The notes beneath the pieces are model-generated. The model saw nothing but the letters and a program-made list of their open reading frames with translations, was not told the origin of the DNA and ran no database searches. Shown here in pieces: positions 20,689 through 28,470 of a stretch of 64,000 bases of DNA (the stretch's first letter is position 1; every line of letters begins with the position of its first letter). Source of the DNA: Streptomyces chrestomyceticus JCM 4735. GTDB taxonomy: Bacteria > Actinomycetota > Actinomycetes > Streptomycetales > Streptomycetaceae. The stretch is taken from assembly GCF_003865135.1 (NCBI RefSeq), contig NZ_BHZC01000001.1:7626001-7690000 (forward strand), given 5' to 3'. Made by a program: the position numbers and the translations under genes.

Positions 20689-21232
20689 CCAAAACCCAAG
20701 CCCGGCCCCGCCGCACCCAGCCACGCACCGAACCGACCCCAGCCAAACCGGCGCCGCACCCAGCCACCCACCGAACCGGTCCCAGCCCATACGGCGCCGC
20801 ACCCAGCCACCCACCCCCCTCCCCACGACCCCCTCCTCCCACCCTTCCCACGGAAGGGGGCGGGCCGGAGCGGCCTGCCGCGCAGGCCCGCCCCGAACCT
20901 GACAGCCCCGCGCAGCGGCCACCGCCCGCCGCAGGCGCAACCGATCAGCGCCCGAAGGCGGACCGGCACCGACGATCCGGAAACCCGCGCCCAAAGGGCG
21001 CTCCGCAGCGGCCACAGCCCGCCGCAGGCGCAATGGACCCGCACCCGAAAGCGGACCCGACGCGAGCCGACCAGGCCCGCCGCAGGCGCAACGGCGGCGC
21101 ACCCGAAGGCGGACCGCACCGACGATCCGGAAACCCGCGCCCAAAGGGCGCAACGGCGGCGCAGCCAAAAACGCCCCGGGACCGACCGGCCCGAACCCCG
21201 GGCCCAAAGGGCCCACCGCTAGGCTCAAGCAC
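20689..21232. repeat. Repeat-rich intergenic region
   Basis: This region of 544 bp holds no convincing gene. A unit of about 43 bp starting CCGCACCCAGCCAC recurs nearly three times from ~20712 to ~20820. A 50-bp block at 20951-21000 (beginning CCCGAAGGCGGACC) recurs at 21102-21150 with one G fewer. CGCCGCAGGCGCAA occurs three times between ~20930 and ~21090. The repeat periods are not multiples of three, and the open frames here have no coding character beyond G+C skew. The SseB promoter is at the right end. Confidence 0.6.
21220..21225 (+). promoter_or_regulatory. -10 element TAGGCT, probable leaderless promoter
   Basis: TAGGCT lies 7 nt before the GTG at 21233 and there is no Shine-Dalgarno sequence, predicting a leaderless mRNA for the SseB-like gene. 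Confidence 0.4.
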
Positions 21233-21976
21233 GTGCTCAAAAACATCCCCACCTCGGACTTCTCCGACGACGACGGCACCGCCGACCCGGAACTCGCGGC
21301 CGCCCTGGCGGCCTACGCGGCCCACGCCCCGGGCGAGGCCGCCGCCACTGAGGCCCGGCTCCTGCCCCTGCTGAGCCGGGCCCGCCTCCTCGTCCCGGTC
21401 GTCGCCGTCCTCGGCGAGGTGGAGACCGGCCCGGACGGTCTGAAGCGGGAGAAGACCAGCGACATGGCCGTGCCGACGCTTCAGGCCCCGGACGGCCGCC
21501 GCGCGCTGCCCGCCTTCACGTCCATGGAGACGCTGCACCGCTGGCGCCCGGACGCCCGCCCGGTGGCCGTACCGATGCGCCAGGCCCTGCTGGCCGCCGC
21601 CCACGAGAAGGCGGACACCGTCGTCATCGACCTGGCGGGCCCGGCGACGTACCAGCTCACCGGCGCCGCGCTGCGCGCCCTCGCGGAGGGCCGGGAGAGC
21701 AGCGACCCGCGCGAGGACCCGGCCGTCACGGACGCGCTGCGCGCCCTGCTGGCCGCCGAGCCGGACGTCCTGGCCGCCCGTCTGGACCCGTCGGCGGAGG
21801 CCGACGCGACCCTGGCCCTCGGGCTCGCCCCGGAGGCCGCGCCCGCCGCCGTCGCGAAGCGGCTGGCCGAGGCGCTGGCCGCCGACGAGACGTTGCGTTC
21901 CCGGCTCGTACGCGGTCTCGACCTGGCCCTGCTGCCGCCGGGCGCCGACACCGCCGGAGCCTTCTTCACCCGCTGA
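21233..21976 (+). CDS. SseB-family protein
   Basis: A 247-residue cytoplasmic protein. Motifs RARLLVPVVAVLG, TSDMAVPTLQAPDGRRALPAFTSMETL and RPVAVPMRQALLAA match the SseB N-terminal domain of actinobacteria, where it is a conserved protein of unclear role (the name comes from an enhanced serine sensitivity phenotype in E. coli). The C-terminal part is Ala/Leu-rich and helical. The GTG start is favoured by the TAGGCT element 7 nt upstream. It stands alone between the repeat region and the aquaporin. Confidence 0.83.
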   Translation: MLKNIPTSDFSDDDGTADPELAAALAAYAAHAPGEAAATEARLLPLLSRARLLVPVVAVLGEVETGPDGLKREKTSDMAVPTLQAPDGRRALPAFTSMETLHRWRPDARPVAVPMRQALLAAAHEKADTVVIDLAGPATYQLTGAALRALAEGRESSDPREDPAVTDALRALLAAEPDVLAARLDPSAEADATLALGLAPEAAPAAVAKRLAEALAADETLRSRLVRGLDLALLPPGADTAGAFFTR

Positions 21977-22070
21977 CGGCCCCGACCGCTGACGCCACCG
22001 CCAACAGGCGGAACCCCGTGACCGGGCTCACAATGCGTAGGAGAGAGCAAGATCCGCGCGAGGAGGCCCC

Positions 22071-22799
22071 ATGGAGACGACAACGGAGACCCGCACGGTC
22101 GTATCCGAGTTCCTCGGGACGCTGCTCCTGGTGTTCTTCGCCGTCGGCTCCGCGGTGCTGGCCGGCGAGTACATCGGAACCTTCGGCATCGCCCTGGCAT
22201 TCGGCTTCACCCTGTTGGCCCTGGCGTACGCGCTCGGCCCGATCTCCGGCAGCCACGTCAACCCGGCGGTGACGCTCGGCATGCTGCTGGCGCGGCGTAT
22301 CACCCCGCGTGCGGCGGTCGAGTACTGGATCGCCCAGTTGCTGGGCGGCATCGTCGGCGCCGCGCTGCTGTTCCTGGTCGCCAAGCAGGTGCCGGGACTG
22401 AAGACCAGCGAGGCGTTCGGCTCCAACGGGTGGGGTGACCGCTCGGCCGTGCACATCAATCTCGGCGGCGCCTTCGTGGCTGAGATCGTGCTGACGTTCC
22501 TGCTGGTGTTCGTGGTGCTCGCGGTGACGCACCGGGTGGCGGTGGTCGGCTTCGACGGCCTGCCGATCGGCCTGGCCCTGGCCGTCGTGCACCTGGTCGG
22601 CATCCCGCTCACGGGGACGTCGGTGAACCCGGCCCGCAGCATCGGCCCGGCCCTGTTCGCGGGCGGCGGCGCACTGTCGCAACTGTGGCTGTTCATCGTG
22701 GCGCCCATGATCGGCGGCGCGCTGGCCGCGGTGGTGCACCAGATCACCCACCCGCCGAACGAACCGAAGCAGGTCGCGGACGAACGGTCCGCCGACTAG
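22071..22799 (+). CDS. MIP-family aquaporin
   Basis: A 242-residue channel with six TM helices and both half-helix selectivity motifs: SHVNPAVTLG (~60-69) and SVNPARSIGP (~184-193). The second, with Arg after NPA, and the His in helix 5 (LAVVHLVG) point to a water-selective AqpZ-like pore rather than a glycerol facilitator. The C-terminus ends in a short charged tail. AGGAGG lies 5 nt before the ATG. It is followed by a bidirectional hairpin shared with the convergent DUF1844 gene. Confidence 0.93.
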   Translation: METTTETRTVVSEFLGTLLLVFFAVGSAVLAGEYIGTFGIALAFGFTLLALAYALGPISGSHVNPAVTLGMLLARRITPRAAVEYWIAQLLGGIVGAALLFLVAKQVPGLKTSEAFGSNGWGDRSAVHINLGGAFVAEIVLTFLLVFVVLAVTHRVAVVGFDGLPIGLALAVVHLVGIPLTGTSVNPARSIGPALFAGGGALSQLWLFIVAPMIGGALAAVVHQITHPPNEPKQVADERSAD

Positions 22800-22831
22800 G
22801 CGAGCGTCGGCCTGGAACGAACCCGGAACGA

Positions 22832-22867
22832 AAGGGCCGCCCCCGGCACCAACCGGGAGCGGCCCTT
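22832..22867. terminator. Bidirectional hairpin terminator
   Basis: AAGGGCCGC and GCGGCCCTT arms with an inner CCCGG/CCGGG pairing, between the convergent aquaporin and DUF1844 genes. T/A bases flank each side. Confidence 0.7.
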
Positions 22868-22882
22868 CCACCTGCCTACGGG

Positions 22883-23263
22883 CTACCCGTACACCGGCCC
22901 CGTGAACTTCTCCCCGGGCCCCTGCCCCGGCTCGTCCGGCACCAGCGACGCCTCGCGGAAGGCGAGCTGCAGCGACTTCAGCCCGTCCCGCAGCGGAGCG
23001 GCGTGGTACGAGCCGATCTCGGTCGCGCTGGCGGTGACCAGCCCGGCCAGCGCCTGGATGAGCTTGCGGGCCTCGTCCAGGTCCTTGTGCTCGCTGCCCT
23101 CCTCGGCGAGCCCGAGGTTGACCGCCGCCGAGGACATCAGGTGCACGGCCACCGTGGTGATCACCTCGACCGCCGGTACGTCCGCGATGTCGCGGGTCAT
23201 GGCGTCGAAGTCCGGGTTCGCGGGATCCGCCGGTCCGGGCTGCTGCGGGGTCTGGTCACTCAT
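22883..23263 (-). CDS. DUF1844 protein
   Basis: A 126-residue protein with the DUF1844 core: VAVHLMSSAAVNLGLA, then LDEARKLIQALAGLV and LRDGLKSLQLAFREAS. It is predicted all-helical and cytoplasmic, with a Pro-rich N-terminus. Function unknown. In Streptomyces the family sits next to infC, as here, where it is divergent from the infC leader. Its ATG is at 23263, with GAAGTG-like purines upstream. Confidence 0.86.
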   Translation of the reverse strand: MSDQTPQQPGPADPANPDFDAMTRDIADVPAVEVITTVAVHLMSSAAVNLGLAEEGSEHKDLDEARKLIQALAGLVTASATEIGSYHAAPLRDGLKSLQLAFREASLVPDEPGQGPGEKFTGPVYG

Positions 23264-23383
23264 GGCTCGCGCTTCACTTCCTGCTCAGGGGTCTGCCCAA
23301 CCTTAGGCCCCGCCCGCGCGTGAGCCGGGCCCGCCCCTCGCGGCCCGCCCCGTACGCGAGTGGGGCCCGGCCGTCGGCTCGTG

Positions 23384-23389
23384 TATTCT
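23384..23389 (+). promoter_or_regulatory. -10 element TATTCT of the infC operon
   Basis: TATTCT follows TG directly (GTGTATTCTG) and is the best -10 in the region between DUF1844 and infC. It predicts transcription starting near 23396 and a leader of about 255 nt. The -35 is not clear. Confidence 0.5.
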
Positions 23390-23395
23390 GGGAAT

Positions 23396-23651
23396 CCGAC
23401 CGGTCGAGCACTCATGTGCCCGACCCACAAGTGGAGGCTCCGATCTCCCACCCGAACCGACCTCGCGGTCGGCGGGTCAACGGTCCGGCTGCGCCCCGCG
23501 ATGACATCGCGGCGGTGCTCCTGATCCTTTGAGGAGCCCCGCCTGTGTCCCGTCCGGGGCGTTTTTCGCATTCCGGCGCGGTTGGTCACACCGAAACAGA
23601 CGTTACGCGGCAGTCCGCCAGGCCGTCGCGTGGTGCTACCGAGGAGGATCC
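23396..23651 (+). promoter_or_regulatory. Structured 5' leader of infC-rpmI-rplT (attenuation)
   Basis: This leader holds three simple hairpins or elements: CCGACC-tcgc-GGTCGG (23457-23472), CGCGA-tgaca-TCGCG (23497-23511) and a T-tailed terminator (23536-23566). GGCTCC at 23436-23441 is complementary to GGAGCC at 23533-23538, which overlaps the 5' arm of the terminator, so the two pairings exclude each other as antiterminator and terminator. Two tiny reading frames (ATG 23501, 7 codons; GTG 23515, 5 codons ending just before the terminator) could be leader peptides. By analogy with infC-operon leaders elsewhere, L20 or translation rate could be the signal. This is inferred. Confidence 0.55.
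23536..23566 (+). terminator. Intrinsic terminator/attenuator before infC
   Basis: GCCCCG and CGGGGC arms, a 13-nt loop and a run of five T (23562-23566). A T-tailed intrinsic terminator is rare in this GC-rich DNA, and it lies 86 bp upstream of the infC start, so it acts on the operon's own transcript. Confidence 0.7.
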
Positions 23652-24266
23652 ATCAGCGCCGAGCCCCGCATCAACGACCGGATTCGCGTCCCCGAGGTGC
23701 GACTCGTCGGTCCCAGTGGCGAGCAGGTCGGCATCGTGCCGCTTGCCAAGGCCCTGGAGCTTGCGCAGGAGTACGACCTCGACCTGGTCGAGGTGGCGGC
23801 GAACGCCCGTCCGCCGGTCTGCAAGCTCATGGACTACGGAAAGTTCAAGTACGAGTCGGCCATGAAGGCCCGTGAGGCGCGCAAGAACCAGGCGCACACG
23901 GTCATCAAGGAGATGAAGCTCCGGCCGAAGATCGACCCGCACGACTACGACACCAAAAAGGGTCACGTCGTCCGGTTCCTCAAGCAGGGTGACAAGGTCA
24001 AGATCACGATCATGTTCCGTGGTCGCGAGCAGTCCCGTCCCGAGCTGGGCTTCCGACTGCTGCAGCGCCTGGCGGAGGACGTCCAGGATCTGGGGTTCAT
24101 CGAGTCGAACCCCAAGCAGGACGGCCGCAACATGATCATGGTCCTCGGTCCGCACAAGAAGAAGACCGAGGCGATGGCCGAGGCCCGCGAGGCGCAGGCC
24201 GCCCGCAAGGCGGAGCGCCAGGGTCCTGCCCCGGAGCAGGACGTCGAGGAGCCCGCCGAGGCGTGA
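23652..24266 (+). CDS. infC: Translation initiation factor IF-3, ATC start codon
   Basis: A 204-residue IF-3: N-terminal domain [14 protein letters not shown] to ~80 ([12 protein letters not shown]), basic linker [10 protein letters not shown]-terminal domain with [12 protein letters not shown] and a Lys/Glu-rich tail. It binds the 30S subunit and proofreads initiator tRNA and start codon. The start codon is ATC: AGGAGG (23642-23647) lies 4 nt before it, homologous sequence begins at the next codon (SAEPRIND), and the in-frame alternatives upstream lie before the attenuator. Non-AUG infC starts (AUU in E. coli) allow autoregulation, because IF-3 rejects its own start codon. First gene of infC-rpmI-rplT. 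Confidence 0.95.
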   Translation: MSAEPRINDRIRVPEVRLVGPSGEQVGIVPLAKALELAQEYDLDLVEVAANARPPVCKLMDYGKFKYESAMKAREARKNQAHTVIKEMKLRPKIDPHDYDTKKGHVVRFLKQGDKVKITIMFRGREQSRPELGFRLLQRLAEDVQDLGFIESNPKQDGRNMIMVLGPHKKKTEAMAEAREAQAARKAERQGPAPEQDVEEPAEA

Positions 24267-24330
24267 TCCAGGGCGCGAGCCCCGGACCGCGCCGGGGTCG
24301 CCCCGGACGGACAGCAACCGATACATCTGA

Positions 24331-24366
24331 CGCCCCCGGGCGCCGGTCCCCGGGCCGGTGGGGGCG
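24331..24366 (+). promoter_or_regulatory. Hairpin between infC and rpmI
   Basis: Arms CGCCCCC and GGGGGCG enclose a second small stem (CCGG-tccccggg-CCGG), ending 8 nt before the rpmI ribosome-binding site. It has no T-run. The position matches the regulatory structures upstream of rpmI in other bacteria, where L20 can bind. A partial terminator or processing site is equally possible. Confidence 0.4.
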
Positions 24367-24390
24367 CCATCCAAGAGGAGAGAACGGCGC

Positions 24391-24585
24391 ATGCCGAAGA
24401 ACAAGACGCACAGCGGTGCCAGCAAGCGCTTCAAGGTCACCGGCTCCGGCAAGGTGATGCGGGAGCGCGCCGGCAAGCGCCACCTGCTCGAGCACAAGTC
24501 GTCCCGCGTGACGCGTCGCCTCACCGGCAACGCCGAGATGGCCCCGGGCGACGCCGCGAAGATCAAGAAGCTTCTCGGCAAGTAA
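24391..24585 (+). CDS. rpmI: 50S ribosomal protein L35
   Basis: 64 residues, highly basic, beginning [20 protein letters not shown] and ending KKLLGK, as expected for L35. GAGGAGAG lies upstream of the ATG at 24391. Second gene of the operon, 124 bp after infC with a hairpin between them. Confidence 0.97.
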   Translation: MPKNKTHSGASKRFKVTGSGKVMRERAGKRHLLEHKSSRVTRRLTGNAEMAPGDAAKIKKLLGK

Positions 24586-24688
24586 GTCCTGACCGCCCGC
24601 CCCAGGGCGCGGCGCAGGACCCGGACCGGGACCCATTCGATTCGGGCCGTGTGACGACAACCACGGCCCCGCTACAAGGAGTTAACAA

Positions 24689-25072
24689 GTGGCACGCGTC
24701 AAGCGGGCAGTCAACGCCCACAAGAAGCGCCGGGCGATCCTCGAGCAGGCCAGCGGCTACCGCGGCCAGCGTTCCCGCCTCTACCGCAAGGCGAAGGAGC
24801 AGGTCACCCACTCCCTCGTCTACAACTACAACGACCGCAAGAAGCGCAAGGGCGACTTCCGTCAGCTCTGGATCCAGCGCATCAACGCCGCTGCCCGCGC
24901 CAACGGCATGACCTACAACCGCTTCGTGCAGGGTCTGAAGGCCGCCAACATCGAGGTGGACCGCAAGATCCTGGCCGAGCTCGCGGTCAACGACTCCAAC
25001 GCGTTCGCCGCGCTGGTCGAGGTGGCCCAGAAGGCGCTGCCGAGCGACGTCAACGCCCCGAAGGCCGCCTGA
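24689..25072 (+). CDS. rplT: 50S ribosomal protein L20
   Basis: 127 residues, beginning [18 protein letters not shown] and containing [17 protein letters not shown] and [18 protein letters not shown], the L20 core that organises 23S rRNA early in 50S assembly. Starts with GTG after AAGGAG. Last gene of the operon, followed by a 13-bp perfect hairpin. L20 is the autogenous repressor of this operon in E. coli and Bacillus; whether it acts on the leader here is not known. Confidence 0.97.
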   Translation: MARVKRAVNAHKKRRAILEQASGYRGQRSRLYRKAKEQVTHSLVYNYNDRKKRKGDFRQLWIQRINAAARANGMTYNRFVQGLKAANIEVDRKILAELAVNDSNAFAALVEVAQKALPSDVNAPKAA

Positions 25073-25098
25073 ACCACGGCCTGAGGCACGTTTGTCAC

Positions 25099-25127
25099 GG
25101 ACCCGCAGGCCCTTGGCCTGCGGGTCC
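25099..25127 (+). terminator. Terminator after rplT
   Basis: A perfect 13-bp stem (GGACCCGCAGGCC with its complement) and a 3-nt loop, 26 bp after the rplT stop. Confidence 0.75.
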
Positions 25128-25174
25128 GCCGCTTTCCGCACGCCCCACCCACCCGAAGAAGTGAGCCGCCGCCC

Positions 25175-26029
<855 letters not shown>

Positions 26030-26070
26030 TAGGGTTGCGTGCCCGGGGGGACGGGAAGGGGGCAGCGGGG

Positions 26071-27204
26071 ATGAGTACGAAGGCATCCGGTACGACAGTC
26101 GCCGCCGGTCCCTGTCCGGACGGCGGCTCCGTGCCGCTCGGGGCTGATCCCGCCGGTGCCGGGCTCCACCCGGACGACCTGCCCGACGGCCTGGTCGTCG
26201 CCGACGAGACCGGCCGGGTCGTCTGCTTCAACGCCGCCGCGGCCCGGATCACCGCCATCGACCCGCACGACGCGCTGGGCCGCCCGCTGGAGAAGGCGCT
26301 GCCGCTCCAGGACATCGAGGGCCGCCGCTGGTGGCAGCTCACCGACCCGTACGGGGGACTGGCGATCCGCAAGGGCCAGCCGGAGCGCAACCTGCTGCTC
26401 GGCGGGCGTGAGGTGCTGGTGTCCGCGCGGTACGTCCGCAGCCACCCCACCGGGCCCGTCCGGCGGCTGGTCGTCGCGCTGCGCGGCACCGAGGCGCGGC
26501 GCCGCACCGAGCTGTCCCACGCCGAGCTGATCGCCACCGTCGCCCACGAGCTGCGCTCGCCGCTGACCTCGGTGAAGGGCTTCACCGCCACCCTGCTGCA
26601 GAAGTGGGAGCGGTTCACCGACGACCAGAAGCGGCTGATGCTGGAGACCGTGGACGCGGACGCCAACCGCGTCACCCGGCTCATCGCCGAGCTGCTGGAC
26701 ATCTCCCGCATCGACTCGGGCCGGCTGGAGGTGCGCCGCCAGCGGGTGGACATGGTCGCCGCCGTACGCCGGCACGTCCAGGCCCAGGCGACGGCGGGGC
26801 AGTTGCCCGACCGTTTCCTGATCCGGACGACCGGGCCGCTGCCCGATCTGTGGGCGGATCCGGACAAGGTCGACCAGGTGCTGGGCAATCTGCTGGAAAA
26901 CGCGGTACGGCACGGCGAGGGAACCGTCACCATCGAGGTGGAGCCCGCATCGAGCGGCTCCGGAGCGGAAGGGACGAGCGTCACCGTGAGCGACGAGGGC
27001 CCCGGCATCCCCGAGGAGTCGATGAGCCGCGTCTTCACCCGCTTCTGGCGGGGCAGCAAACGCGGCGGCACCGGCCTGGGCCTCTACATCGTCAAGGGCA
27101 TCGTCGAGGCCCACGGCGGCACCGTCACGGTCGGCCGCGCGCCCGCCGGCGGCGCCCTGTTCCGATTTATCCTGCCCGTCGGGACCCCGGCCTTCATGGT
27201 CTGA
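26071..27204 (+). CDS. PAS-domain sensor histidine kinase, orphan
   Basis: 377 residues, no TM helix, so cytoplasmic. PAS domain about 33-140 (PDGLVVADETGRVVCFNAAAA); HisKA H-box TVAHELRSPL with phospho-acceptor His159; N-box NLLENAVRHG; G1 SDEGPGIP; F-box FTRFWRG; G2 GGTGLGLYIVKGI. All catalytic motifs are intact. No response-regulator gene adjoins it; neighbours are an rRNA methyltransferase and pheST. Its signal is therefore unknown and its partner must be elsewhere. A TAGGGT element at ~26032 may be its own promoter. ATG at 26071. Confidence 0.92.
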   Translation: MSTKASGTTVAAGPCPDGGSVPLGADPAGAGLHPDDLPDGLVVADETGRVVCFNAAAARITAIDPHDALGRPLEKALPLQDIEGRRWWQLTDPYGGLAIRKGQPERNLLLGGREVLVSARYVRSHPTGPVRRLVVALRGTEARRRTELSHAELIATVAHELRSPLTSVKGFTATLLQKWERFTDDQKRLMLETVDADANRVTRLIAELLDISRIDSGRLEVRRQRVDMVAAVRRHVQAQATAGQLPDRFLIRTTGPLPDLWADPDKVDQVLGNLLENAVRHGEGTVTIEVEPASSGSGAEGTSVTVSDEGPGIPEESMSRVFTRFWRGSKRGGTGLGLYIVKGIVEAHGGTVTVGRAPAGGALFRFILPVGTPAFMV

Positions 27205-27264
27205 GCGGCGCCCGGCGGGCCCACCCCCCTCGGGGCTCGGATGAGGCGCGGCCGCCCTGCCCCG

Positions 27265-27288
27265 TAGACTGCACCTTTGGCACCTTTG
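27265..27288 (+). promoter_or_regulatory. pheST promoter -10 TAGACT and 9-bp tandem repeat
   Basis: TAGACT (27265-27270) is followed immediately by GCACCTTTG twice in tandem (27271-27288). The repeat would be at the very start of the pheST leader. No T-box structure is seen in the ~70 nt before pheS. Confidence 0.45.
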
Positions 27289-27345
27289 GCACTGCACACG
27301 TCGGGGGCAAGCCGCGCGCCAAGCCCATCGGAAGCACGGGAAGAG

Positions 27346-28470
27346 ATGTCCGCACCCAATAAGTCGTACGACCCTGTCGAGGTCGAGGCCCTGAAACCGG
27401 AAGAGATCGCCCGCATGCGGGACGAGGCGCTCGCCGCCATCGCCGCCGCCGGTGACCTCCAGGCGCTCCACGAGGTGAAGGTCGCGCAGACCGGCGGCAC
27501 CTCGCCGCTGGCGCTGGCCAACCGCGAGATCGGCGCGCTGCCGCCGCAGGCCAAGGCCGAGGCCGGCAAGCGCGTCGGCCAGGCCCGCGGCCAGGTGAGC
27601 CAGGCGCTCAAGAAGCGCCAGGAAGAGCTGGAGGCGGAGCGCGACGCGCGGGTGCTGGTCGAGGAGGCGGTGGACGTCACACTGCCGTACGACCGCGCCC
27701 GGGCGGGTGCCCGGCACCCGCTCACCACCCTGTCCGAGCGGATCGAGGACATCTTCGTGGCCATGGGCTACGAGGTCGCCGAGGGCCCCGAGGTCGAGTC
27801 GGAGTGGCTGAACTTCGACGCCCTGAACCTCTCGCCGGACCACCCGGCCCGCACGACGCACGACACGTTCTTCGTCGAGAACGCCGCGACCGGGACCGAG
27901 CAGTCCGGTGTGGTGCTGCGCACCCACACCTCGCCCGTGCAGATCCGGACGATGCTCGACCGCGAGCCGCCGCTGTACGTGGTCTGCCCCGGGCGCGTCT
28001 ACCGCACCGACGAGCTGGACGCCACCCACACCCCGGTGTTCTCCCAGGTCGAGCTGCTCGCCATCGACGAGGGCCTGACCATGGCGGACCTCAAGGGCAC
28101 CCTGGACCACATGGTCAGGGCGCTCTTCGGCGAGGGCATGCAGACCCGGCTGCGGCCGAACTACTTCCCGTTCACCGAGCCGTCCGCCGAGATGGACATG
28201 GTCTGCTACGTCTGCCGCGGCGCCTCCGTCGGCGACCCGGAGCACCCGTGCCGCACCTGCTCCAGCGAGGGCTGGATCGAGCTGGGCGGCTGCGGCATGG
28301 TCAACCCGCGGGTGCTGGTCGCCTGCGGCGTCGACCCGGAGAAGTACAGCGGATTCGCCTTCGGGTTCGGCATCGAACGGATGCTGATGTTCCGCCACAA
28401 CGTCGAGGACATGCGAGACATGGTCGAGGGTGACGTCCGGTTCACCCGGCCTTTCGGGATGGAGATCTGA
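27346..28470 (+). CDS. pheS: Phenylalanyl-tRNA synthetase alpha subunit
   Basis: 374 residues. N-terminal coiled-coil (about 15-110) that contacts tRNA, then the class II catalytic core: [14 protein letters not shown], motif 2 region [21 protein letters not shown], and motif 3 [12 protein letters not shown] four-cysteine insertion (CYVC...CRTC) before [13 protein letters not shown] resembles the zinc-ribbon insert of Gram-positive PheS. It forms the alpha2-beta2 enzyme with PheT. GGGAAGAG precedes the ATG. Its stop overlaps the pheT start by one base. Confidence 0.97.
   Translation: MSAPNKSYDPVEVEALKPEEIARMRDEALAAIAAAGDLQALHEVKVAQTGGTSPLALANREIGALPPQAKAEAGKRVGQARGQVSQALKKRQEELEAERDARVLVEEAVDVTLPYDRARAGARHPLTTLSERIEDIFVAMGYEVAEGPEVESEWLNFDALNLSPDHPARTTHDTFFVENAATGTEQSGVVLRTHTSPVQIRTMLDREPPLYVVCPGRVYRTDELDATHTPVFSQVELLAIDEGLTMADLKGTLDHMVRALFGEGMQTRLRPNYFPFTEPSAEMDMVCYVCRGASVGDPEHPCRTCSSEGWIELGGCGMVNPRVLVACGVDPEKYSGFAFGFGIERMLMFRHNVEDMRDMVEGDVRFTRPFGMEI

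Noticed and set aside
20712..21150. CRISPR array
   Set aside because: The repeats are degenerate, differ in length, lack regular unique spacers, and no cas gene is present.
23529..23651. An IF-3 N-terminal extension starting at 23529
   Set aside because: The extra codons would be translated from the attenuator stem, have no IF-3 homology and would ignore the strong AGGAGG before ATC.
27205..27345. T-box riboswitch upstream of pheST
   Set aside because: The space between the -10 and the pheS start is about 70 nt, with no T-box sequence or specifier loop.
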